Shown here piece by piece: positions 17,795 through 26,500 of a stretch of DNA of 64,000 nt. A program made the position numbers and the translations under genes. The notes under the pieces are model-generated. The model was not told the DNA's origin. It saw nothing but the letters and a program-made list of their open reading frames with translations, and made no database searches. Source of the DNA: Rubrobacter xylanophilus DSM 9941 (GTDB lineage: Bacteria; Actinomycetota; Rubrobacteria; Rubrobacterales; Rubrobacteraceae); the NCBI RefSeq assembly GCF_000014185.1, contig NC_008148.1, positions 1,902,001 through 1,966,000 on the forward strand, read 5' to 3'. Numbering within the stretch: position 1 is the first letter of the stretch; every line of letters starts with the position of its first letter.

Positions 17795-18730
17795 TTAATC
17801 CTCAAGCAGGCGCGCGAGCATCTCCTTGAACTTCGCCTTGTCTGCCCTCAGAACGACCTCGGCGTTTGCCTCTTTGCCGAGCACCCTCAGTTCGTCCACC
17901 AAGCTGTAACCCCGGGTCAGCGAGCCGCAGCATTCGACGTCGACGAAGTAGCGTTCCCGGTCGAGGATCACCTCCTCGTCGATGGCCATGGCGGTCATGA
18001 TTGAGTCCGGGTGGGTAATCCCGTCCACTCCCCCAACGCGGGTCCGATTGAACTCCCAGGCCGCTCGGTTGACCGCTAGGTAGAACTCGCTAAGTTTGGT
18101 CTTCATCTTCAGGATCGGCGCAAGCTCCGGCCTGGTAAGAACCCCATCCTTAAGGCAAACGTCCCAAGGTACGACCGTGGTGTTAAAGCCGGCGCCGAGC
18201 ACGATACGCGCGGCTTCCGGATCCACGTAGAAGTTGAATTCGGCCGCCGGCGTGATGTTGCCCAGACTGTTGTTGCTCCCGCCCATTATCCAGAGACGCC
18301 TCACCCTCTTGGGTAAATCGGGATCCTTCATCACCGCCAGGGCAAGGTTAGTCAGGGGCGCTTGGGCGATTATCTCCAGTTCCCCCGACCATCGATCGGC
18401 GGTATCGACGATCGCGTCCACCGCATGAACTTTCTCGGGACGTTGGTTGGCTTTGGGAAAGTTCGAGTTTCCCATGCCGTCCTCGCCATGCACCTCGTGC
18501 GCGGTGACCAGGGAGCGCAGCATGGGCCTGTCGGCCCCCGGAAACACGGGCACCCTCGCTCTTCCGGAGATCTCTACCGTGTAAAGGGCATTCTCTAGGG
18601 CCTCGTGCAAATAGACGTTGCCCGCCACCACCGTGATCCCTTCGAGAGAGACGCCCGGCCACCGGAGCGCGAACAGCAGAGAAGTCACATCGTCGCCGGC
18701 CGTGTCGGTATCGACGAGAAATCTCTTCAC
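17795..18730 (-). CDS. Nucleoside hydrolase (IunH family)
   Basis: A 311-residue N-ribohydrolase that would split a nucleoside into base and ribose. The calcium-binding Asp cluster at the N-terminus is DTDTAGDDVTS (residues 7-17) instead of the usual DTDPGxDDA. Other landmarks are IIAQAPLTNLALA, RRLWIMGGS, AEFNFYVDPEAA with the ligand-binding Asn/Asp, and GITHPDSIMTAMA where classical enzymes have a His-Asp pair. The GTG at 18730 follows AGGAAGGAAG. It is second in a leftward pair behind the diiron gene at 18763-20100 (32-base gap). The ribose it frees would feed RbsD and RbsK. The variant motifs may mean an unusual base. Confidence 0.88.
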   Translation of the reverse strand: MKRFLVDTDTAGDDVTSLLFALRWPGVSLEGITVVAGNVYLHEALENALYTVEISGRARVPVFPGADRPMLRSLVTAHEVHGEDGMGNSNFPKANQRPEKVHAVDAIVDTADRWSGELEIIAQAPLTNLALAVMKDPDLPKRVRRLWIMGGSNNSLGNITPAAEFNFYVDPEAARIVLGAGFNTTVVPWDVCLKDGVLTRPELAPILKMKTKLSEFYLAVNRAAWEFNRTRVGGVDGITHPDSIMTAMAIDEEVILDRERYFVDVECCGSLTRGYSLVDELRVLGKEANAEVVLRADKAKFKEMLARLLED

Positions 18731-18762
18731 AACCCACTTCCTTCCTGACGGGTATTAGACTC

Positions 18763-20100
18763 TCAACCCTTGTGTGCCTGAGCCATCACCCGCTCCGCAT
18801 CAGCGATGAGCGCTTCGGCGCAGGCCCTAACCGCTTCCTTCTCCTCTTCGGTGGCCCGCTCTATGCGGGCGTTTGCAAGCTCTTCGCAGCGCTTCAGTAC
18901 GCCCCGCCAACTCTCCGGATTCTCCCCGCGCACCTCCAGCGCCCGCCTCAGCCACTTGCGCCCGTAGCCGGCGTGGAGAGCCTCGTCCGCCCAGTCGAAG
19001 TCCATGTCCCGTTGGCTGGTGCGATCCCCGTGCTCGGCGAACTCCCTGGCCCTGACTTGCTTCTTGCCTATGTTCTTCGTCTCGAAGTAGCCGAGCATCC
19101 CCAGGCGGTAGATGAGGTCCTGGTTCTCGCACGCCTGGTAGATGTATCCTCCGAGCGGTACGTGCGCCGGGTCGAAGCCCCAGGCCTCTAGCCGCTCCTT
19201 GCCCATGAGCATGTGCCGGCACTCGTCGTAGAGCCAACGCGCCGCGTCCACCACGAACTCCCAGCCGAGCTCATCTGCGAAGCCCGCCAAAAGAACGCCG
19301 GCCGTCTCGACGGCCCACACCTCGTTGAGGTGCGCGATCGCGCTGCGCAACTGCAGCCTGAACCCCTCTCCGTAGCCGAAGTCGGGATCGAAGTTGTCCG
19401 GCCAGTAGAACCCATCCGAGACGAAGTAGCGGTCGTCGCGGGCGGGGTGCTGTATCACCCGGTAATGCCTGCCCGGCTCGACGACCTCGGGAACTTCCAC
19501 ACCGGATGGAGGAGCCTCCAATCTCACCCCACCCAACCGTTCCAGGAGGGCAGCGAGGTTGTTCACCCACTCTTGGGCTTCGTCCCGCAGCCCGGAGCGC
19601 ACGCCAAGCTCGATTTCTGCCGCTTTACGGAACTCCCCTTGTTGGGCGTTCTTCTCTCGTACCGCAACCTCCAGGAACCGCCTGGAAGGCCCGTCGGCGA
19701 TGTCGTCGGTAACCCGAAGGTACTCCTCGTAACCGGCGCGCAACGCGGGAATAAAAACCCTCTCCATGGCGGCAAGCAGGGCAGCTCCGCTAGGCGCGTT
19801 TAGCGCGGCCTCGAACAGCCTGACCAGACCCGTATCGTCGCCAACTTCAAGGGTTCGGTCGGGATAGCGCAGCTCCAGCACGCGCGTCCGGGATGCATCG
19901 GCGGTCATCGCATTCTGCCACGCCGCCCGCCCCAGCAGCGCCTTCGATTCCAGGCGGCTCACGTCGGGCACCCACCCGGCGCAGGCGAGGGTCAGCGCAC
20001 GCTCCAGATAATAGAAGCGCTTCAGGATCTCCGCCGCATCCAGCCTCATCAGCCGGTCCCGCCGATGCCGCGTCGGCAGCCAGCTTATCTGCTCGGTCAC
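18763..20100 (-). CDS. Diiron ferritin-like protein (DUF455-like), 445 aa
   Basis: I do not know a function for this protein. Its second half carries a clear four-helix diiron carboxylate pattern: Glu near 263 (VWAVETAG), ExxH near 291 (YDECRHM), Glu near 323 (ACENQDL) and a second ExxH near 371 (DEALHAGY). The first 200 residues are helical with a YYLERALTLACAGWVP segment seen in DUF455-like proteins. Such centres activate oxygen or act as oxidases. AAAGGAGGATTAG precedes the GTG start. It leads the leftward transcript shared with the nucleoside hydrolase, and the operator at 20203-20219 lies about 105 bases upstream, so it belongs to the same regulon as the transporters. It might oxidise the released base or the sugar; that is speculation. 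Confidence 0.7.
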   Translation of the reverse strand: MTEQISWLPTRHRRDRLMRLDAAEILKRFYYLERALTLACAGWVPDVSRLESKALLGRAAWQNAMTADASRTRVLELRYPDRTLEVGDDTGLVRLFEAALNAPSGAALLAAMERVFIPALRAGYEEYLRVTDDIADGPSRRFLEVAVREKNAQQGEFRKAAEIELGVRSGLRDEAQEWVNNLAALLERLGGVRLEAPPSGVEVPEVVEPGRHYRVIQHPARDDRYFVSDGFYWPDNFDPDFGYGEGFRLQLRSAIAHLNEVWAVETAGVLLAGFADELGWEFVVDAARWLYDECRHMLMGKERLEAWGFDPAHVPLGGYIYQACENQDLIYRLGMLGYFETKNIGKKQVRAREFAEHGDRTSQRDMDFDWADEALHAGYGRKWLRRALEVRGENPESWRGVLKRCEELANARIERATEEEKEAVRACAEALIADAERVMAQAHKG

Positions 20101-20202
20101 CTAATCCTCCTTTCGTGATCCAGGCCGCTAGGACGCCCCACCGTCCAAGTCAAACGCCCGAGAGTAGCAACCCTCGCGAACTACCTCCTGCGAGCATCAT
20201 AA

Positions 20203-20219
20203 ACGTATATATACGTATA
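20203..20219. promoter_or_regulatory. Operator-like site 2 (ACGTATATATACGTATA)
   Basis: ACGTATATATACGT (20203-20216) is a perfect palindrome, and the 14-mer TATATATACGTATA (20206-20219) matches the motif at 9311 and 21078. It sits in the 179-base promoter region of the diiron/nucleoside-hydrolase transcript. Confidence 0.7.
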
Positions 20220-20279
20220 GTCAAGCCGGGCTATGGCTCTACGGGCACGGTGGTGTTGGATCGCTCTCGGCTCGGGCGT

Positions 20280-21071
20280 CTAGTCGGGAGCGGGGGCCTT
20301 TCTTTTGCTGCGGCCTGGCTTTAGCTCCCGCATTTGATTGGGCGTCGCTCGGCTCAACACGGTCGTTATGCGCAATTTCCCTCCCCGGACCCAGACGTCC
20401 GAGTACTCAAAGGGCTCTCCGTTGGCCAGGTAGCTGACCTGCTCCAGGTACAGCACCGGCTCGCTCGCTTCGGTGCGCAGCAGCTCCGCCTTTGTTCCGG
20501 CCGTCGTCGCCGCGAAGGCCCGTTGGCCCCAACCGATCTCCAGCCCGCATCGGTTCTCGATCGCGTTGAAAAGGGGCACGCTCGTGAAGTCAACCTTCGC
20601 CAGCTCAGGACAGAGCGTAATACGGACGTAGTTCTCCATCACAACAAGGGGTTCCCCTTCGACGAGACGGCGGCGGTGTATATAGAACAGTTGCTCGTCC
20701 TCTGGCAGATCCAGAAGCGTCCGAATCTTGTCGGGGCCGCGGACGATCTTCTGTTCGAGTACCTCGGTTACGAAATCCCGACCGCTGGCCGCCAGGATCT
20801 CGTACATGGTAACCAGCCGTTGGGCCAGGGGAAGATCCCCGCTCGGAGCAGAGACGAACGTACCCCTGCCCTGCACCTGGGTGAGGAGCCCTTCCTCCAC
20901 GAGCGACTGCAAGGCCTGGCGGAGCGTGCCGCGGCTCACCCCGAACTCGGCGGCCAACTTGTCCTCCGCCTTGAGCTTGTAGTGCCTTGGCCACTGACCA
21001 GAGCGCACCCGCTGCCGGATCACCTCCGCGATTTGCTTGTATAGTGGTGTCGGATCTGCCCGATCGATCAC
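20280..21071 (-). CDS. GntR family regulator, HutC/UTRA subfamily
   Basis: A 263-residue repressor with an N-terminal winged helix (DPTPLYKQIAEVIRQRVRSG, then AAEFGVSRGTLRQALQSL) and a C-terminal UTRA ligand domain (about 95-240; LVEGEPLVVMENYV and EPVLYLEQVSY are typical strands). UTRA domains bind sugars, sugar phosphates, nucleoside-like or amino-acid effectors. The open frame begins at 21233, but its first 54 codons lack family similarity; the GTG at 21071 gives the standard N-terminus. No ribosome site precedes that GTG and the operator at 21078-21091 ends seven bases upstream, so the mRNA may be leaderless and autorepressed. Confidence 0.88.
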   Translation of the reverse strand: MIDRADPTPLYKQIAEVIRQRVRSGQWPRHYKLKAEDKLAAEFGVSRGTLRQALQSLVEEGLLTQVQGRGTFVSAPSGDLPLAQRLVTMYEILAASGRDFVTEVLEQKIVRGPDKIRTLLDLPEDEQLFYIHRRRLVEGEPLVVMENYVRITLCPELAKVDFTSVPLFNAIENRCGLEIGWGQRAFAATTAGTKAELLRTEASEPVLYLEQVSYLANGEPFEYSDVWVRGGKLRITTVLSRATPNQMRELKPGRSKRKAPAPD

Positions 21072-21077
21072 AAATAA

Positions 21078-21092
21078 TTTATATACGTATAT
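21078..21092. promoter_or_regulatory. Operator-like site 3 (TTTATATACGTATA)
   Basis: TTTATATACGTATA matches the motifs at 9311 and 20206; the core ATATACGTATAT (21081-21092) is a perfect palindrome. Its place immediately before the gntR start fits autoregulation. From here to 21287 I see no gene, only flank of decayed IS630 sequence. Confidence 0.65.
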
Positions 21093-21287
21093 GAAGGAAT
21101 ACGCAAGTACCAGCTTCTCAAGAGCTGTGCCCCTAAAGGATACCGTTGGTTTATTGATCGGGGGCGCTGCATACTTCGGGAGGCAGTCCAACAGCCACTC
21201 TCCTGGAGAACAAAACCATGTCGATGCACCCACAACCTATCGGCCTCATCCCCCGAAGATGCAGCCGTGTCCTAGACACTCGCCGGA

Positions 21288-21849
21288 TCAAGGCGCGGAC
21301 CTTTCCAGCTCCCGGTAATCCGCTCCCAGCTTCGGGCGGAAGGGTTGCCTCTCTTCGAGATAACCCTCCGCGAAGGGCAAAAGCTCCTCCAAGTCTTTGC
21401 AGGTGTGGTTGCGACTTACCGCCTCATGCAACCCCCACCAGATCAACGCCACGGGGTTGGACTGTGGGCTCCATGGCGGCAGCAGAGGCAAGCGTACTCG
21501 TCCTCCGCTCGCTTCGAGGTGCTCCTCGACCCGTCTGCCGGCATGGCTCGAGTCGTTGGTCCGTTGCCAGGTGCAAGGTGCGGTGGCAGCGGTAGGTCCT
21601 CCCAAGCTCTTCGAGCAGCTTCAAAAACAGCTCGGAATTCTTGCTCTCTCCTATCACCCAGTGGAAACGACCCGTCCTCCAGTTGAGCGCTGTACTGATC
21701 CACGCCTTGCGGTTGGTGGCGGGGGTGGTAAGCTTCTTCTGCTGTCCCTTGCGCATCCAGCAGAAACCCACTTTAGGGTTTGTCTCCAACCCTTGGTCTC
21801 GGGTTGTGCCCGTAAAGTTCTGTAAGTTGGCGATTCGCTAGAAAGAAGG
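21288..21849 (-). pseudogene. IS630 transposase, C-terminal half (split by IS256)
   Basis: The minus strand reads ETNPKVGFCWMRKGQQKKL, RKAWISTALNWRTGRFHWV, LLEELGRTYRCHRTLHL, then after a shift PPWSPQSNPVALIWWGLHE (the terminal Asp/Glu region) and a normal C-terminus ending RELERSAP. It is the missing second half of the IS630 gene at 23173-23742; both point the same way and an IS256 lies between. Confidence 0.72.
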
Positions 21850-23172
21850 GTCATCGTCCTCCAAGATGGCTGGTGCCTAAATTCAACCGATCGAAAAGGA
21901 GCGACGATGGCCAAAGATCATCGTAGGACGAACGCACAGATGGCGCAAGAGGTTTTGCTGGACAACCCAGACTTCCTCAGGGAGATCATCGAGAGGGTGC
22001 TCCAGGAGGTGCTCGAAGCGGAGATGACCGAGCACGTAGGGCGCCGCTTTTCACGAGCGCACCGACGCTCGTAAGGACCATCGAAACGGTCACAAGCCGA
22101 GAACGCTGAGGACGAGGGTGGGCACCCTCAACCTGCTTGTTCCCCAGGACCGCAAAGGAACCTTCTCCAGAAGGCTCTTCAGCCGCTACCAGCGAAACGA
22201 TAAGGCGCTTGTTCTGGCGCTCATGGAATGTAGGTGGAGGGAGTGTCTACCAGGAAGGTCAAGTATGTAACGGAGGAGCTGTGTGGCATGAGCTTCTCCA
22301 AGAAGAGCCTTGTCTCCTCCCTGGCCGGCCGTCTGGACGCCGAACTCGCAGCCTGGCGGAGCCGACTGCTGCAAGCGCAAGCCTATCCCTATCTGTTGGT
22401 TGACGCCCTTAATGCGAGAAGGTGCGGGTGGATGGGTGGGTGGTGAGCCAGGGGGTCCTGGTGGTCTCGGGTGTGAGGGACGACGGCTTCAGGAAGATCC
22501 TCGGAGTAGAGGTTGCAGAAGACACCGAGAGTGAAGCAAGCCACCTACCATGAGCTTTTCCACTCTCTGAAGACCCGAGGCTTGCGCGGGGTCGAGCTTG
22601 TGGTCTCAGACGATCATGAGGGTCTAAAGAGCGCCGTGGAGCGCCACTTCCAGGGGCAAGCTGGCAACGCTGCCAGGTCCACTACGCCAGGAATCTCCTG
22701 GGGATGGTGGGCGCCATGCCAGACGCAAGGAGCTCGCCGCACAGTTGCGTGCGATCTTCGCCGCCACGAGCAGGGAGCAAGCCCTCGGGATCGCTTCGGA
22801 GATTGCCGATCAGTGGCGAGGGAAGGGCCACGAGAAGGTTGCCTGCCACCTTGAAGAGCGCATCGAGGAGTGCCTCGCCTGCTTGGCTTTTCCAGAGTTT
22901 CACCGCAGACGCATCCGCACCACCAACGGCCTGGAGATGTTCAACCAGGAGCTGAAGAGGCGTACGCGGGTGGTAAGGATCTTCCCCAACCAGGAGTCTT
23001 GCTTGCGGTTGGTTACAGCGTTGGCAGTCGAGCAATCGGAGGAGTGGCTGACGGGCAGGCGCTACCTAAACATGGAGAAGCTGCGCGAGCATCGGCGCTC
23101 AGGGGATTGCGGGGCGAAGGAGGTGATGCTCGTGGAGCGATGAGCAGAGTCGCCCTCTTGGAGGAAATTACA
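21850..23172. mobile_element. IS256-family element inserted in an IS630
   Basis: The subterminal inverted repeats are TCCTCCAAGATGGC (21857-21870) and the complement of TCCTCCAAGAGGGC (23152-23165), 13 of 14 identical, around a Mutator/IS256 transposase. Exact ends and target duplication could not be fixed by eye. It separates two halves of one IS630 transposase. Confidence 0.65.
21907..23143 (+). pseudogene. IS256-family transposase, multiply frameshifted
   Basis: The ATG at 21907 starts a normal IS256 N-terminus (MAQEVLLDNPDFLREII, EVLEAEMTEHVG). The frame then breaks near 22045 and several more times; recognisable later parts are LNLLVPQDRKGTFS, MSFSKKSLVSSLAG, YLLVDAL (first Asp), GVELVVSDDHEGLKSAV (second Asp) and TTNGLEMFNQELKRRTRVV with the catalytic Glu. 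It ends with EVMLVER at 23143. Confidence 0.75.
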
Positions 23173-23742
23173 GAAACTTCGGACTTGACCTGGTCTCGTC
23201 CTGGAAGAAAGATCCCGCTCGCTTAAGCATCTTGAGGATCTCTTTGAGTCTTTCTCGCTTCGTTTCGGGATCTTTGGGAGGCGGAACGGGACGTGGCCTC
23301 CTCCAGCGGAACTCGAGGCGGTGCAGGGCAGGTCTGATGGTTTCTCGACTAACAAGCAGCGCCCGCTCTTTGAGAACAGCTGCAACACAAGAAGCGAACG
23401 GCTCCATCGTGAGCGCAACCACCCATGAACGGTGGGTATGTCCTCGCCCACCAACGCCTGGACGATCCGCTCACAAGCCGATCGGTCCAAAAGCGGTGGT
23501 TTGGGACCTCTCCTGCCTCGGTCCTCGAAGGCCGCCTCTTCCTCCCCTACGAAACGCCCGACGACGGCGTAAACGGTGGTGCACGAGCAGTAGAGGACTC
23601 GAGCTATCCGGGTGGGACGATGACCGTCCGCGGCCAACAAGAAGACTATGTGCATCCGCAACCTACGGCTGGGCTTTCTCTCGCGTTTCATCCGGGCGAC
23701 GAGGTTCTTGCGCTCTTTTGGGGTGAGGGCGATACTCTGCAT
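23173..23742 (-). pseudogene. IS630 transposase, N-terminal half (split by IS256)
   Basis: From the ATG at 23742 the frame gives MQSIALTPKERKNLVARMK, a helix-turn-helix (ADGHRPTRIARVLYCS) and DRGRRGPKPPLLD. After a frameshift near 23430 it continues with SRETIRPALHRLEFRWRRP and RAGSFFQDETRSSPKF, the first catalytic Asp/Glu block, where the IS256 end interrupts it. Confidence 0.72.
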
Positions 23743-23849
23743 ACAGGCGGTCGCTCCTTGCGGCTGATGAGTGTGGTGCTCTTGAGAGGCCACAAAGGAG
23801 GACCGCCTGTTCAATTATCCTGTGCACCTATCTAGTGGGTTGTCAAGCC

Positions 23850-23859
23850 TCGAATGAAG
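23850..23859. repeat. Target-site duplication, left copy (TCGAATGAAG)
   Basis: The identical 10-mer recurs at 25151-25160, directly flanking the IS4-type element at 23860-25150. Confidence 0.85.
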
Positions 23860-25150
23860 CTGACGCATACCCACCAACCATGAAGGAGCGGAGCCTCCCG
23901 GATAGGATGGAGTCGCCAGAACACCATCTACAAGGAGGTTCCGCCCGTTGCAATGGTACTGTCGCATCCGGCAAGCCATCAACACCGCCATGCCTTTCCT
24001 CGTCTGCACTCAAGCGACCAATCTCGCCCTTCTGGTGAAGGGCCATCCTCAAAAAAAGCAGACCCTCTGCCTCCTCTCTGAGTTGGCTCGTGCCTATCCC
24101 GTGCCAGAAGAGCGGCGCGTCAGTGCTCCCAGGAGCACTGCCTGCTTCATCGTCTGAAGCGTCTGTGGAGATTTACCGCCAACGAGAGGGTGGACGCACA
24201 CGAGGTGCAGTTGGCCCTCATCTCTCACACCATCTTTCGCCTCGGTTATCCCAAGTGGGTGGGTTTGGCTATCGACTGGACGATGTTCGACACCGCTTTG
24301 CCTTCTGGAAAGAGGATGCGCTACCAGATCCTGCGCGTCGCCATCCCGCGCAAGGGTAGGGCGATACCTCTGTTGCAGCTGGCTTATGATTGCGACCGCT
24401 TGCCTGCGAACAAGAGCCAGAACCAGAGCTGGAGCAGGAGGCTCTTTTGGCCGTAGTTAGAGCGCTCCCAAAAGGGGTTTGTCCGGTCGTGTTGGCCGAC
24501 AGGGGTTTCAGGCGGGCGAGCTTCATCCGCTGGCTGCAGGAGCATAGCCTCAACTACGTGGTGCGCATCAAGAAGGGCGCTTGCCTCACCGAAAAAGACG
24601 GCAGGCGGTGGATAGCTTGGCGAGGAGGGATTGAAGCCCGGAGAGTTGCGGTTTTGTGAGGGTGTACGCTACGGACTCCACCACGACCGGCCCCGCGATC
24701 TTTGGACCAATGTGGCCCTGTGCTTTAGGGTGCCAAAGAGCAAATGGAGAGATCCTCGCCGCAAAGCGCCCAAAGAGCCGTGGTATCTTGCCACATCTCT
24801 CAAAGACCCCAAGAGCGCCGCCTCATGGTACTGGCAGAGAGGGGCTGGAGATAGAGCAGCCCTTCAAAAGGATGCCAAGAAGAGCCGCTTTGGTCTGGGA
24901 GAAGTGCGGGTTGGTTCTCCCGAACGTCTCAGCCGGCTGCTCGCGGCGCTGAGCATAGCCCTCTCGTGGCTCACTTTAGCGGCGTTGCCCGAGATCGGCG
25001 CTTTGCCCAAAGGCTTCCCCAGGCGGTGGTCTGCCAGCGCGGACGGGTGTCTGTGATAAGCCTCGCGCTGGCTCTGTTGGACGAACTCGGTGATCTACCA
25101 TTATCCTGCCTCCCCCGATCAACGACCGGCGGTTAGTGGGTATGCGTCAG
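23860..25150. mobile_element. IS4-family element, copy 1 (1291 bp)
   Basis: The ends are CTGACGCATACCCACCA at 23860 and the complement of CTGACGCATACCCACTA at 25150, flanked by the 10-bp duplication TCGAATGAAG. It is inserted in the very last codons of the IS630-3 transposase. A second copy with the same ends lies at 31005-32290 in the opposite orientation. Confidence 0.85.
23948..25056 (+). pseudogene. IS4-family transposase of copy 1, frameshifted
   Basis: Readable segments, in different frames, are AINTAMPFLVCTQATNLALL, VQLALISHTIFRLGYPKWVG, LAIDWTMFDTALPSGKRMRY (first Asp), PVVLADRGFRRASFIRWL (second Asp) and EPWYLATSLKDPKSAASW. The last region, read through a shift, gives the Y-xx-R-xxx-E-x6-K arrangement of IS4 enzymes (YWQRGLEIEQ onward). 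Frameshifts near 24155, 24430 and 24640 inactivate it. Confidence 0.72.
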
Positions 25151-25160
25151 TCGAATGAAG
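25151..25160. repeat. Target-site duplication, right copy (TCGAATGAAG)
   Basis: This is the right partner of 23850-23859 and marks the outer edge of the IS4-family insertion. Confidence 0.85.
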
Positions 25161-26294
25161 GGTAGAGGCGCTTGAGCTTGATCCTGGCACCTCGGTCGTG
25201 AAGCGCCACTCAATCGTGCTAGCCCGAGCGTTGCGCTCTTGCTCCCAAAAACCGACTTCCTGCGTAAGGGTGGCGCGAGATCGGGCAGGCGACGGTCGAG
25301 GCATTGCTCGGCTAGCACGCTAAGCTCGATCTCGGTCATGTTCAGCCAACTGCCGTGTTTGGGCGTGTGGTGGATCTCCAGACGATCGGAGAGGCGTTTG
25401 GCTTCTTCGGGCTCGAAGGCTTCGTAGAGGGAGGCCGGGGTGTAGGTGTTGAGGTTGTCCATCACCAAAACGATCCGCTCGGCCTCGGGGTAATGCACAT
25501 CGACCAACTCCTTGACGCAGTGGGCGAAGTCGATGCCGGTGCGCCGCTCGCTGACCATCACGTGCCGCCAACCTCCGAGCGGCTCGGTGAGCATAAATAG
25601 GTTGCACACCCTCGCTCTGACGTACTCGTAGTCCTCGCGCTGTCCTACCGGGCGCTACCGGCTCGGGCGGTGTCGGCTGTGCCAGCAGTTGGCGGCTGGT
25701 CTCGTCCAGGCACACCTGCGGCCTCTTGGGGTCGTAGGGACGGGTGTAGACATCCAGAATATCCTCCATGCGCCAGACGAACTCGGCATCGGCCTCCGGC
25801 GGAATGCACCATCGCTCCTTCAAGTGAGGCTTGAGCTCGTTTGCTTCAAGGTTAGGCGCACCGTCTCATACGAGATGCTCTCGGCCACCTCCAGGGCCAC
25901 CAGCCTCTCTGCGAGCATCCTCAGCGTCCAGCGTTTCCTCCCGGTAGGCGGCTCGCTACAAGGCCAGGGCGATCAAACGTGCACCCCCGCTCGCCGTCCA
26001 GCTTGCGCCGGTACTCCCGATCGGCGGCCTTGTGCCTCAAGGTCGCCTCCAACCCCTCGCTCGCGTAGCGCTGCCTAACGCGCGCCACGGTGGAGAGCCC
26101 CACCTCCAAAGCTTCCGAGATGGCCGCATCGGGCCAGCCCGGCCTACCTTCCCCCTCGTCAGCCTTCAAAAGGATCCGCGCCCGGACGAGCGTCCCGGCC
26201 GAAGCACTCCCGCAGCCGATGAGGGTGCGCAGAGGTACGCCTGCTCCTCCTCGGTAAGGCGCACCACGTACTTTTTGCCCTTCTTCTTGCCCAT
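25151..26294 (-). pseudogene. IS630-3 transposase, frameshifted and interrupted
   Basis: The gene begins at ATG 26294 (MGKKKGKKYVVRLTEEEQAYL), then ILLKADEGEGRPGWPDAAIS with a helix-turn-helix (EVGLSTVARVRQRYASEGLE), a broken middle, and an intact-looking DDE end: GGWRHVMVSERRTGIDFA, RIVLVMDNLNTYTPASLYEA, HHTPKHGSWLNMTEIELSV and NARASTIEWRFTTE. The last codons after PSF are cut by the IS4 copy; the original stop lies at 23843-23845. Frameshifts occur near 26220, 25940, 25830 and 25620. Confidence 0.75.
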
Positions 26295-26500
26295 CTCGGT
26301 GCCCTCCTCGCCAGCAGCCCGGCGCATTCGTCCACTGCCGAGGAGGATACGGACAACCGCAAAGATGTTCAACTCACGCCTGACAACCCACTAGCATCCT
26401 CCAGAAGGCGGCTTCGGATGAAGGATACGTGCGATGTGCGCAATAGAAGATAATGATGTAGACTTTTAATAATGAGCAATCAAACTGTGTATCGGAACAT

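Larger units (their letters stand above)
23835..26391. mobile_element. Second IS630-family element, split by an IS4-type element
   Basis: GTGGGTTGTCAAGCC at 23835 and the complement of GTGGGTTGTCAGGC ending at 26391 are inverted repeats, each flanked by the TA dinucleotide expected for IS630 (23833-23834 and 26392-26393). Without the inserted 1.3 kb the element is about 1256 bp. Confidence 0.8.
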
